In this document: positions 23,481 to 34,477 of the stretch, piece by piece | How positions within the stretch are numbered: position 1 is the first letter of the stretch | Layout of the letters: each line of letters opens with the position of its first letter | NCBI GenBank assembly: GCA_016858145.1 | Contig: JAEHOE010000001.1 | Coordinates: 2,356,001-2,420,000 of the forward strand | Length of the DNA: 64,000 nt | Source of the DNA: Edaphochlamys debaryana | Taxonomy: Eukaryota; Chlorophyta; Chlorophyceae; Chlamydomonadales | Direction of reading: 5' to 3' | The notes under the pieces: generated by a model | Told to the model about the DNA's origin: nothing | The model's database searches: none | Seen by the model: only the letters and a program-made list of their open reading frames with translations | Program-made: the position numbers and the translations under genes

Positions 23481-24735
23481 GGCGCGGAGACGGGCAGGCG
23501 GGGCTGGGGGGGCTCGAGAGGGGGTGTTTGTGGGGCTGCCTGAGCGGGACACAATAACGAGGGCTGCGAGTGCACCGAGTAGCTGGGCGGCCGGCTGGAG
23601 CTGCATGTTGCTCAGAGGTGGTATGGGTATGGAACAGTGGGGGTGCGTGCCTATTTGAAGCTTTTCATCTGCGTCCTTGTGTGCATGGCTGTGCATCCTG
23701 GGTTACCTTCAACGCAAACGCAAACGCGTTTAAACGAAACGCGTTGTAAACGCGGGGCGGCGCTGTTGAGCGTTTGCAAACGGAGCGTTGGCCAAACGAG
23801 CAAACGAGCCGCGGGGTCGTTGCAACACGTTTGGGTATGGCACTGCCGAGCTTCCCCGCCGCCCCGGCCTGCCCCATGTGGTAATTGCGAGGAAGTGCTT
23901 GCGGATCCGAGGTGCCGTGCCATAGGATTGGTACTCGCAATGCACCCACACATAATACATCAATGCCTTACTATCGTCGAGGACTTTGACGCAGACGTAC
24001 TCGGGGTGAGACATGATGTCTCTCGAGATGGCGCCTGAAAGCGACCACGACCTTTGGGCCAACTATGTGTGCCTTGGGGTCCAAAGTACCCTTGAAACGA
24101 CCGAAAACGCGATAAGATCGCGCGTGGCAGTACGGCGGAACCCCAAACTCCCCTCCCCGGTATCGTTTGGAGGCCTCGTTTTGGCACGTTTCTCAACGAA
24201 ATCCTGTTCGTATGCGTTTAAAACGATCGTTTGGGACCCAGCCTGAGCGTTTGGGGTAACCCAGTGTGCATCTCGAGTGATCTGCCCGTGTGGCATGCGC
24301 ATCAGTAGGCGCGGCTTAGCACCTCCTCTCCCACGGACCTGCAGTTGGGACAGAGGTTCCGTGGCTTGTTTCCATGTGCCCCGTAATCACGGGGCGTCTG
24401 TAACTTCTCGCTCATAATTACGAGTCCAGCTATCTAGATCCCATACCGCTGCAACCCAGCTCGCCCAAGCGCGCATCCCCACTGCCCTCAGCCTGCCCCT
24501 CTCCCAGCCCCTACACACGTGCCCACACCCTACCCCCACTCTCGACGCTCACGTGCACGCCACCAGCATGCCGGTACCCGCCCGAGCCCTCACGCCCCCG
24601 ACTCCACACCCAACAAGCCCATGCGCCCATGCACCACACCATCATCCCGAGGCCCGGTGGCCTGCTCATGGGGGGCCGGACCCTGACAGCTGCACGTTGC
24701 ATTGGCCACCGCATTCCCCAGGCCCGGCGACCCGC
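23481..24735. other. intergenic between convergent genes, holding a hAT element
   Basis: 3' flanks of the lumen protein gene (+) and HAD gene (-). Apart from the 567-bp transposon, I see no gene. Confidence 0.5.
23698..24264. mobile_element. 567-bp non-autonomous hAT-like transposon with intact ends
   Basis: Perfect 10-bp terminal inverted repeats CTGGGTTACC (23698-23707 and complement at 24255-24264) and a perfect 8-bp target duplication TGTGCATC (23690-23697 and 24265-24272). Both ends are filled with AAACG/CGTTT subterminal motifs in both orientations. The middle of the minus strand (about 23880-24062) has a frame with VWVHCEYQSYG followed by RIRKHFL, resembling a degenerate BED zinc finger (Cys and His spacing kept, second Cys replaced by Gln). 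Its ends differ from those of the element in the serine racemase intron, so this is a different hAT family. Confidence 0.9.
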
Positions 24736-27471
24736 TCATGCCGCCAGCAGCTTGGCAAAGCCCTGGGCGTCCACGATGGTGATGGCGGGGTGGGCCTCGG
24801 CGCGCGCCCTCTCCGCGGGCGTGTTGTAGCCCCAGTCCACCAGGTACAGCTGCCAGTTGGAGAGCGAGGGGTCTCTGGGGTGGGGGTGGGGTGGGGTGGG
24901 GTGGGGGTGGGGGTTGCGGTGGGGTCTGGGAGCGCGAAGGCATCCGGGATGAGGACGGGCAGGGCCTGGCGGCAGGAGCAGGAGAATACTTGAAGATGAG
25001 GCCTTCATTGGGGATAGGGTCTGACGCAGGCCGCGACTAGCTGCCCCCCTGACGCCACGCTAGCGCCCCCTTCCTCCCGATCACCCATGCACCCACTTGG
25101 CGACCTTCTCCAGCGTGCTCAGCTTGTCCTCCACAAACAGCCGTGCGCTCGCGTCCGGGTGCTGCGCCGCCAGCGCCGCCAGCACCTCGCCCTTGGGCCG
25201 CCCCGACACCGTCTGGGAGAAGATGCGGTCCCCGGGGAAGGGCACGGAGGCCATGTCCCGCATCAGGATCTCCGTGTAGTGGGCCTACAGTAGGGTGGGG
25301 AGGTGGGGGTAGCGCGGCGGATGTAAGTGGGTGGATGTCGATAGGGGGTTCGGGTCAGGGGTTGGCCGCTTGGTGCTTAGTACATGAACGGGCCTGCGGG
25401 TTGGACTTGCAGGCCGGGACGTAGCGCGGGATGGGCCCGGAGCTTTGGGGTTTGGGTTTGACCCCGAGAGTTCGAATGGGCCCGGTGCAGGGCTTGGGTT
25501 GGGCCTGGAAACTACTGCAGGAACGGGCAGACCGCCGTCTGGGCCCACACACAAAAAAACAACGAAGGCAGCCGCGTAAAAGCCAGCGCGTTTTGACCAC
25601 TTAACCAGCTACGCGCAGTTCTAGGCCGCAGCGTCCAGCGCTGTGATTGTCATCCTGCAGCATGAACCGGAAGATAATACCCATCGCCTTTGATACAAGG
25701 ACAAGGACAGCTAGCTCGAGGCTCAATCGAGTTGAGACTGGGCCCAGGTCGAGCCTTGCCCTGGGCCCGGCTTCGGGGTTTGGCCATACGGTAGGCCCGC
25801 GGTCCGTTCCCGCCTGCAGCCAAGGCCGATACGGTCCACGGCCCTATCTCCCGGCGTCATTAAGCCCAAAGCCCACCATCACAATCTGCGAACACGATCC
25901 CGCGCCGCGTCTAGCCGCCCAAGCCCCGCCCGTCCGCCACGCGTCTGCCCCCCTCCCACTTCCTTCCCCAGCGTGCGTGCGTGATGGGGAGCACGCGCAC
26001 CCACCCACCAAGGCTGAGCTGCACGCCCGGGCCTCTTACAACCTAGCTACCGGCAGCTACGGTAAGCCGGGCGACAGCTGACAGCGCCCAGCGCTCTTGC
26101 GCTCAGGTTCACCCATCGCAAGACGCCCCTCACACCGGCCCTGCGCCTCCTTCCCTTCCCGCCCCAGCCCTCCCCCCACCCCTCCCCGCCCCTGCCTGCT
26201 TGGTGGTGACGATGTAGACCTGGTGGTGCTGCATGGCCGCACGCACGGGGTCAGCCACGCCCGCGTAGATGCGGTTGGGCGCCAGCCAGCCCGCCAGGTC
26301 GCTGGCGATCCAGTCGTCGCGCACGCGCCCAAACAGCTCCACCATCTGGCGGGTTGTGGGTGAGGGGGGTGCACGTTTGGGGCTGAATTTGGGGCGCCGG
26401 GCAACAACCAAGATTACGCACGCTGGACGGTCGCTTGGTACAGTCCATGCAGGCAAGGATGCAGCTCAGTGAGCTGTTGGGGCAGCGGGGGGCGTGCAGG
26501 CTGCAGTGCCTCCCTCCCCTCCCCTCTGATGTCCCTCGAGCCGTAGGGCGCTGTGCGTGAGGCAGTCCAGAGAGGGCCTAAGGGGAGTAAGGGCCCGCAC
26601 TGCGGTACTCACGTCTGCCCGCTTGAGCCCCCACTTGGCCATGGAAGCCGGCAGCAGCTCCTCCCACGTGGCGAGCATTTGCTCGGGGCTGACGCCCTCG
26701 TACAGGCAGCGGATCTGTACGATGTTCTCGTACCTACGGCGGGGCACATGGAGGGGGCGGATCTGAGCATGTGAGAGTACGCACGCCAGGCCGCGCTGGC
26801 GCTTTTGTGAGCGGAGTCAAGCGGCCGCTCTGCTGCACATCACTCCCGTTCTAAGCCCGTCGCTGCCGCTGCTGAGTCCCGCGCACCCGGTCTCCACCAC
26901 GGGCCGCACGATCCGCATCTTCTCCACCAGCTCCCCCTTGCGCGCCTCCGCTTCGGGCGTACGGAAGATCTCAGGCCACTGGATGGCAGCCGCCTGGGAC
27001 AGATTAGGATGGAGGGTGTTACCAGGGTTTTATCAAGGCGGAAGGTTGGGGCCCGGGGGTGGGGTTTGGGACTGGGGCCAGACCATGCACGCCCGCTCGG
27101 CCGCTGCCCGGTGAGCAGACCTCTCTGCCTGGCGTTCTCTCCTGAAAGGCTCCAGTCAGCACCCGTAGGAATCTCCAGGGCTTGAAGGTGGGGCTGTGCT
27201 CCGTGACATACCCACAGACCCCATACAGGCGTGCCGCTGATGCCAGCTTCCACGGCCCCCCTGACTCCCAACCCTTGCGTACCCGGAACGCCGAGAGACT
27301 GCTCTCCCCTACGGAGTCGCACACGACGCCATCGAAGTCCAGAGCGATGAGCTTCTGCTTGGCCCCCGCGGAGCAGGCCACGCCACGCAAAGCTGGATGC
27401 ATCGCCCGAACCGCGACGGGCGCAGCCGTTGCCGGCCTTGCGACCCGACGCGCGCTAAGCTGTCCGATCAT
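24736..27471 (-). CDS. HAD-superfamily hydrolase-like protein, probably plastid
   Basis: Six exons: 27471-27283, 26993-26887, 26733-26613, 26345-26196, 25284-25097, 24874-24736; 297 residues. All four HAD motifs are visible: motif I LIALDFDGVVCDS (nucleophile and acid/base Asp), motif II VYIVTTKQ, motif III SGRPKGEVL (Lys), motif IV ARLFVEDKLSTLEKV (Asp). An alpha-helical cap lies between motifs I and II, and YLVDWGYNT is typical of a plant/algal branch of the family. A basic Ala-rich N-terminus suggests plastid import (inference). A phosphatase role is likely; the substrate cannot be told from sequence. The fourth intron has a GC donor and is 911 bp, several times longer than its neighbours. 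Confidence 0.88.
24877..24918. repeat. simple (ggggt)n repeat
   Basis: Short pentanucleotide-type run next to the acceptor of the last HAD intron; on the transcribed minus strand it forms the C/A-rich tract before the acceptor. Confidence 0.8.
25340..25860. other. GGGCCC-rich island in HAD intron 4, possible old transposon
   Basis: Two clusters of GGGCCC/GGGCCTG-type motifs (25386-25510 and 25735-25805) flank a less GC-rich centre with an A-run (25551-25559). Motif-rich ends around a different core recall non-autonomous hAT elements, but I could not find a convincing inverted repeat or target duplication. Confidence 0.25.
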
Positions 27472-27608
27472 TGGTGCGTATGTAGTGCAGTGTAGCAGCG
27501 GCTAGCGGGCTTGCATGGAGTCCCACTTACTGACTGCTGTACAGGCGTTGTCGGGCCGAAGGCAGCAATGCGCGCCATAACCAAAAGTCGGCGCTGCCGT
27601 GTAGACTG
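27472..27608. promoter_or_regulatory. 137-bp bidirectional promoter region
   Basis: Separates the start codons of the HAD gene (-) and the nucleotidylyltransferase gene (+). The 5' UTRs must be short or overlapping. No specific element is recognised. Confidence 0.5.
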
Positions 27609-30512
27609 ATGCCGCTAGGCGCGGGCATCATACTAGTTGCGAAGCCGGTGTTTGGACTGGCGCGCTGGGCGTGGAGCGGAGCTTGCACTGCCATCGGGAG
27701 CGTGGCGCACGGCTTCAGGATGCTACCAGCACTGCAAGCCAAAGCGCGGGCGCGCGCGCTTGGGGGCTGGGCGAGAAGTGGCCAACACATGCGCTGCCAT
27801 GCCCCGGTCGCCTCGGTCGCCAGCACCGCCCGGCCCCAGGAGCTAGCCCCAGAAGTCGAGTCGCTCATACACAGCATTCACGCGAACAAAAGCAAGGCGG
27901 TCGTCTACGCCACGGGCGGGGCAGTGCAGGTACGAGGAGGGGGTTGAGGGGGCTGCCGGCGGCACGGGGCCAGCTGGCGGCACGAGGGCAGCTGGCGGCC
28001 CCCTCACCAACCCGCTTGGCCGCTGTAAGAGGTTAAGTCACTGCCCTTGAATCTCTCATTTTCCTCCACTTATACAGCTCCTTATGCTGCTTCTGGCCTC
28101 AATTCTCCCGCCTTCCAGTCCATAAGCTGGCTGCTGTCCGTGCCGGGCGCCTCCGCGACCGTCCTGGAGGCCTGCGTGCCGTACTCCCGGGACAGCCTGG
28201 TGGACATCTTGGGCAAGGTACGGCACCACCTGCGCACGGCAGCTTGAGTCCCGCCCTTCCCAGCTGCAGTCCCCTCTGTCCTCCGGCCCCGAGCCCCTCC
28301 ACGCGGCCAGGCTGCCGGCGCTGATCTGCACACGGAGCCCATCCCTGTCCTCCTTAGCCTGACCCCTTCGGCGCTGGCCCGCAGGAGCCGGAGCAGTACT
28401 GCAGTGCGGCCACGGCGGGGGCCATGGCGGCGGCCGCCTACCGCCGCGCCGCCACGCTGAGTCCCTTCGGCAGCAGCGTGGTGGGGGTGGCGGCCACGTG
28501 CTCCCTAGCCACGGTGTGTGTGGGGGGGGGGGGGGCGCCGGGGGCTGCGGTGGGGAAGCTGCGGCCCTGGGGCGGATGGAGGGGGCACGATGGAGCCGAG
28601 TGATAGGGGAGGGGCCTTGGGGCTGGGCCCCGCTTAAACCTCCCACCCAAGGCCCCTTCCTTGACTTCATTCCCTTACCTAACCGGTCCTCCCCTGCCCT
28701 CCCCCCCCCAAGGTGCCGCTCAAGCGGGGCGAGCACCGCGCCTACGTGGCGGTGCACAGCGGCGGGGGCAGCCGCTGCGTGGGCCTGACGCTGGCCAAGG
28801 GCGCGCGCAGCCGCGTGGGCGAGGACGACCTGGTCAGCAGGCTGCTGGTCAAGGTGGGGGCGAGGGGGTGGGGGTCCCCAGAGTGAAGGGTTGTCGGATG
28901 CGGAAGCACAGGGCGCCTAATTTGCACCTGTTTGTGGCAGTTGGCAGGCGTGCGTCCGAGTGCTTAAAGGCTGTGTTCGGGAACCCTGCCGGCTGACGAG
29001 TGCCAAGAAAGTTGCCTTCGGGGCCCCTGCCGCCCCCCGCTTCCCCCTGACGCCCCCACAGCTCCTCGCAGAAGCCACCGGCTGCGACGCCTCCGCCTTC
29101 CCGCTGCCACTGCTGCCCCCGCCCGCCGCCGCCACGCCCGCCGCCTCGCCCGCCCCCGCCGCCTCCGCCGCCCCGTACGACCTGGTCACGGACGAGTGCC
29201 GCGCGGCGGGCGACCCCCTGCGGCGGCTGCTGGCGGGGGAGGTGCGGTGCGTCGAGTACTGCGGCCAGGAGGTGACGGTGGACGCGCCGCGCAAGGGCCG
29301 AGTGTACCTGCCAGGGTCCTTCAACCCGCTACACATCGGTGGGTGGAAGCGGTAGCAATGAGCGGCTGCCCAGTGACAGACTGCAGCGGGGCAGACAGGC
29401 GGGGGAGCTAGACTTCAGGAATGGGTGCACACTCGAGGTGGTCAGACGTAGTGGGTCCAACCAGATGGGTGGTTGGGAAGGAGGATGTTGAACCCACTCG
29501 TGTTTACAGGATTGTCAGCCACCGTTGGCGGGTGGGGACGGCAGGATTGGCGGGCGGCGGTCAGTGCAGCATGCCCTCCGCTCTCTCAAACCGCCCCCAG
29601 GCCATCGCAAGCTGCTCCAGGCGGCGGTGGCGGCGGTGCGCAAAGAAGAGGGGGACCACATCGAGGGCGCCTTCGAGATCACCATCGAGAACCCAGACAA
29701 GGCAGGTCCAGGCACTGCCGCCGCTTAGGTATACTGCCAGGGCGGGACGCATCCCCCCATCGGGTGCACGGCGGAAGGGCTGTGGTAGTTCGTGAGGCTG
29801 GCGTAAACGACCCTCCAGCTTGATGCCGCATACCCTCCGCATCGGCCTTCCGCCCAGCGCGCCCTTGCAAGCCCCCCTCGGCCCTCCCTTCGTCACTCTC
29901 GTCCTGCCTCTCTGCCCTCCCTCCCCCCTCTCCCTCTCGTCCACAGGGCCTGCTGGAGGAGGGCGAGGTGCGGCGGCGCGTGGCCCAGTTCGTGGACCTG
30001 GGCCTGCCCGTGGTGGTCACCCGCTGCCCGCTCTTCACGCTCAAGGCGGGGCTGCTGCCGCGGTCGTACTTCGTGGTGGGGTACGACACCGCCGTACGCC
30101 TGGTGCTGCCCAAGTACTACAAGGATTCGTACACGCAGATGCTGCTGGACTTCGAGGGGTGGGTGCGGCGAGGCGTTGCTGGAAGCTCCTCTTCTTGCAG
30201 TTGATGCGAGGCGGGGTGTGACACGTCAGGGGCGCGGGAGGAGCATGGGCGCCCGCAAGCAGCATCAGTCCCGACCCTCTCACCCCCTGTGACCTCACGC
30301 TGGCTGCCCTCCCCCACAGGCTGCGCCAGGCGGGGTGCTCGTTCGTGGTGGCTGGGCGCAAGGACGCGGCTTCCGGCAGCTTCCTGTCCCTGGCTGACGT
30401 GGACATGCCCCCCGAGCTGGCCGACCTCTTCCCGCCGTCCCTGGCCCTCAGCGAGGAGTCCTTCCGACTGGACATCTCCTCCACAGAGCTGCGGCAGCGG
30501 CAGCAGCGGTAG
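27609..30512 (+). CDS. CinA-like / nucleotidylyltransferase fusion protein
   Basis: Eight exons: 27609-27929, 28119-28217, 28385-28513, 28713-28853, 29062-29338, 29601-29701, 29947-30158, 30320-30512; 490 residues. After a hydrophobic/basic N-terminus (residues 1-75, possibly organellar), residues about 80-250 resemble the CinA C-terminal domain: ATGGAVQSISWLLSVPGAS, VLEACVPYS and a GVAATCSLAT block. A Pro/Ala linker follows, then a nucleotidylyltransferase domain with GSFNPLHIGHRKLL (HxGH) and LDISSTELR (ISSTxxR). The HxGH plus ISSTxxR pair is that of the NMN/pantetheine adenylyltransferase superfamily; plants have a related protein with the same order. Substrate unknown. The sixth intron has a GC donor (gcaggt); the GT three bases further on would break the frame. 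Confidence 0.88.
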
Positions 30513-31769
30513 GAAATAGCAAGCGGAGTGCAGGTAGCAGATCTACGACGTCCCCCCATTGGGTGCGCGTGTCGTTAGCTCCTGGTGAGCGTGCGTAGCG
30601 CTCGAAGTGCTCGGAGTGCTGGGCAGGTGAGAGGGGTCCGTGAGGGCGGGGGTTGGCGGAAAACAACGTGGCAGGAAGCCGCATCGTAGAGGCGAAGCAG
30701 CCGCGCTCCATAGCCGGGGGGTGGAGAGGTTTCTTGAGGTTGGTTGCTGGCTGCGATGGTTACAGCAGGAACCGCCTCCAGAAGGGGAGGGCTTGAGCGA
30801 GAGCGCCACCTACTGGGTGTGCCACCTGCACACCGACACCCATGCAACGTGTGTCGCTTCGTTGATGTCTTCTACCCATGCAACGTGACAGACTTTCGGT
30901 CGTCACGCCACACCGCTGGGGCCGGGCCCCCGTCAATATTCTACCGCCGTGTCTTCAATCATTGTCAATCAATGCCAGGACGCCTGGGGGCTCCTGCACA
31001 GCCAATCCACCATCGGGGACTCGCAAGAAAGGCTCGTCCGCCGGTATTGTCTCCGAGCCTCTTGGTGGGGCGGCACTGGGCGTGCGCGGTGGTGCGGCTG
31101 GTGCGGAAGGAAGGAGGGCGGAGACAGCGCCAATGCACAGCGCGGGTCTGGGCTGCCGCTTGAGTGGAGGCTTGTGCGCTTGTCTGATGGCTTGGCGGAC
31201 TCCTTGGAGCGTGGAGGAAAGGGGGCGTGTGCCCAGGAACCTGGGGGAAGAGGGGGGAAGAAGCGGCCTAATCCGATCCCGGACGCGGGCCCGGCCTGGG
31301 CCTCCATTTACGCGCTACCCCACGTCTGTCCGACACGCTCTCAGCTCTAGCTTTCCTCTCTCTGGAGCAGTCTTGTTGCCGCCCGCTGCACCTTCCCGCG
31401 GTCCTCCTTCGACGGGTACCATTCGGCCCGAGCAGGTCGGACATCAACCGGAGCCAGCGTCCAAACTGTTTACAGCTCCTTCGCGTATAGCTGGACAACC
31501 ACCGCATCCACAACGCTTCCGAGGCCATACCTTGACACCGCACCTGACATCGGCAGGTTGACCCTCGTTGGTAAGGAAGCTGCGAGCGCCCCCGAGCACA
31601 GTTTGGTTCTCCAAGAGGCATCGCTTGCGCGGGAGCTCCTCGTTCTTGTCCAGCGCGGCAGCGGCAACCTCGCGAGAAGGCCGGAACGGCTGTTGACGTC
31701 GTTTCGCGACTGTTCACGGCCCCAGGCAGAGCATCAAGGCGAGAGCTCGGGGCTGCATACGCGTGAGCC
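30513..31769. other. intergenic, no gene supported
   Basis: 3' flank of the nucleotidylyltransferase gene and 5' flank of the CYSTM gene. A direct repeat of cccatgcaacgtg occurs at about 30839 and 30876. A frame of more than 200 codons stays open on the plus strand (30878-31561), but its composition is not protein-like. The promoter and 5' UTR of the next gene are expected at the right end. Confidence 0.4.
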
Positions 31770-33315
31770 ATGTCAGGTGAGCTCGCTGACCGCTTCGGCT
31801 GGCAGGGCGCATGTGGCTGAGCGGTCGGGGCTGCACCAAAGGGCGGGCTGCCAACAGCGCACTCCGATCATGCTGAGGATGCTAGCGCTGGCAGCGGAGC
31901 ACAAGGGCTTTACGGGCACCCGCGCGATGCGTGGACCCGATGGGCTCTCCCCGCCTCTAGTAACCCAGGCGCGCCAGCGGCAAGTGGCCAGCACCCCTAA
32001 ACTGGACCACGGTCAGCGCCCGAGCAGCCAGCTTACGCATCTTTGACCACGGTGGCCGTTGAAGGCCGGCGCGGGCAGCCCGTGCACCGGCCCTGCCCGC
32101 GGCCGCTCAAGCCAGGGCCGAGCGTCGAGCAAATGTGCCATGGGCTGGGCTGCTTGCACTTGGAGCGCGGTGCCGGATAGCCCGCAGCCGCTCAAGCCAG
32201 GGTTGAGCGTTGGGCAAGGGCCCCCTTGGCTTGCACTCGAAGCGTGGTGGCGCATAGGGGTGCGTGGTGTGCACAGTTCGTAAACGGGGGACGCTGGTTT
32301 CACCAGGTCTTGTCCGTGGCCGCAGGCTACCCGCCTCCCGGGCAATACGATCCCAACTACGATCCATCCAAGCCCGCCGCGGGTACGCTGCGAAGCCAGC
32401 ACGCCTAGCAGGCCAGCTTAAATCCCGCAGCTGTGACTTGTGATGTTTTGGGGACAGCCAATGGATCCGGCATAGCACAGAAGCATGTGACGGTTCTTGC
32501 ACGGAGAGCTGACACGGTGCACCCACTCCCTCCAGGCTACCCCGCATACGGGTCACCGCCGCCTCAATATGGGGCTCCTCCAGGGTACCCACCTCCTTCG
32601 GGCTACGGCGCTCCGCCTCCTCCGGGTGAGAGTGGTAACTTGGAGTTTGCCTCAGTCGGCACCGCCTAGCCGACAAGCTTGCATCGCTGTGGCTATCGGG
32701 TTGACCTTTGCAACGTGTCGCACTGACCGCAACACCCTTCCATCCGGCCGCAGGCTACGGCGCACCACAGGGATATCCCCCTCCGCCTCCGCCAGGTGGG
32801 GTCGAGCCCGGGGACGCGCTTTCGCCTGAGTCGCACCCTTCGCATATGGCTGTGCGGCGCCCAGCTCCGCATGCGGCGTCGGGGGTTCATCTCACTGTGC
32901 TCCCTCACTCTCTTGCTACCTGCAGGCTACCCAGGCGGCTACCCGCCCCCCCAGCCAGGGGTGTACGCGCAGCCCGTGTACGTCACGGGCCCGCCCCCGC
33001 AGCAGTACCAGCACCACCATGAGAAGGAGGACAACAGCGCAAAATGGTAAGGAGGCGGCGAGGCTCTGGGAAGGCGCCAGGGCGGCAAGTGAGGTTGCAT
33101 GCTGAGGAGTAAGGAGTCAAACGCTGGGGTCTGGGCGGGCGATTTGGGCGAGCCTGGATTAGGAACGCTTGCGGCGCCGGTGCTGGGTTGCAAGTTTTGG
33201 GGATGGCCGAAGCGCCAGGGTGCTTATCGGGAGACATTGCCAACCCCCGTTCCGCAGGTGCTGTGGCCTGGGAGCCCTCGCGGCGCTGTGCTGCTGCTGC
33301 CTCATGCTCGACTAA
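31770..33315 (+). CDS. XYPPX-repeat protein with C-terminal CYSTM module
   Basis: Six coding exons: 31770-31776 (only ATG TCA G), 32326-32382, 32536-32625, 32754-32795, 32926-33046, 33258-33315; 124 residues. The first coding exon is 7 bases and joins in phase. The body is a string of GYPPP and QYGAPPG repeats (flexible, low-complexity), then a His/Glu/Lys patch, then a short hydrophobic Cys-rich tail CCGLGALAALCCCCLMLD, the hallmark of CYSTM proteins, which sit at the plasma membrane and are linked to stress tolerance in plants and fungi. Function is inferred from architecture only. Exons 2-5 all begin GCTAC in phase 1 and encode one or more repeats each. Confidence 0.85.
32096..32249. repeat. 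imperfect tandem duplication in CYSTM intron 1
   Basis: Two diverged copies (32096-32172 and 32181-32249) share cccgc.gccgctcaagccag, a GAGCGT.G.GCAA block and a cttgcact..gcg.ggtg block. Confidence 0.7.
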
Positions 33316-34477
33316 GGGCAGGGGCCTGGCGGTGACCGGCTGGAGCTGGCGGACTGAGGTTGCGGACGAGGACAGGGAGCCGCGCCTGGACCAGTGCAGC
33401 CCTCAACAACATGGGCGGCTGGGGCCGCCGCATGGGCCCCGAGCTCTGGGCCAGGCTCTGGCTGATGCCCCGTGGGCTGCATGGGACGGGTGGCGGCTGG
33501 CGCTGCTGGAGGGCCGCCGGCGGGAGCTGCCGTGGAGAGGCGAGCTGCGGGTGCCCTGCCAGTGAGGCACATAATCCTCACTGGGATTGCCGCGGAAGCT
33601 TGACGGGCGGTCGCTTTGGGGGCGGCTGGCAAGCGAAACGTGGTCACGGGCAGCATGCGGCTCAGTGCGGAGCTGCACCAGCAGCGCGGTCGCGGGGTCG
33701 CAATGGCTGGACGGCGGGCTCTGTGCTGAAGAGCCAGCTGGATGACTTGGATGACTTGCATCATGCACAAAGCTTGACGTGGGCTCAGTGACATTCTCTT
33801 ACAGGTAGCCTGCGCAGGAAGAGTGGGTCACGCGCATGACCTAACCCCATCGGACGGGGCCAGCTGGAGGAGGCGGGTAGGCGGTAGGTGACGACGGGGG
33901 TTGGCTCATTGGGTATGCATGGAGCTCACTGCAGCGCACGCTGAGCTATTGATGGATGGCATAGCGGCACCGATGGGACGGGGCGGGCGAGCAGTCGGCA
34001 ACGGATGCTGGTGGTACATGTAGGGGGGGCCCATTGACGTTTGTGGGTTTGTCGACTGAACAGGTTTGGTCCCACACACGGTCACCTTTGTAAATTCCGC
34101 TTCATCATCTTGGAATTCGAAACTGGTGAAGCCCAATACACGGCACGCTGTAACACTATCAAGGATATTCGTATTAAGTACTGAGCCCATACAAGTCTTG
34201 TTACACGGGTCACGGGCACCAGCCGTTAACTCTCGTACGGGCCATGGGCCAAAGGGACGTGTGTCCAGTCCTAACCCAACCACACAGCCTTACGTCTTCA
34301 CCTACTGCCCCATGCGCTCCCTTCCTGGCCTCGTCAACGGCACCCCTGGTTAGTGAGGGCCCCCAGCAATCACAGCGCTTCGGCGACCGGCTCTCTACCA
34401 GGCACTAGGCTCTCCACAAGGCACCAGCCCTTCACCAATTCCGGGCTTGAACGCATCCAATGACGAGCGCCCCGCCT
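33316..34477. other. intergenic between convergent genes
   Basis: 3' flanks of the CYSTM gene (+) and the helical protein gene (-). A distinctly AT-richer patch lies at about 34030-34230; the minus strand there is open for some 125 codons but shows no motif I recognise. It may be a transposon remnant; no inverted repeat or target duplication was found. Confidence 0.35.

Noticed and set aside
24877..24918. (ggggt)n run considered as telomere-like or CRISPR-like
   Set aside because: Only about 40 bp of simple repeat with no spacers or telomeric (TTTAGGG)n unit; it is the pyrimidine tract of an intron on the minus strand.
25093..25284. Alternative HAD exon 5 ending at 25093 (donor gtgcat)
   Set aside because: It leaves phase 0 and turns the next exon into RPLALQ; the donor at 25096 (gtgggt) restores AKDPSLSNWQLYLVDWGYNT.
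30878..31561. 227-codon plus-strand frame in the 30.5-31.8 kb gap
   Set aside because: No motif, no splice partner, and other frames over the same bases are equally open.
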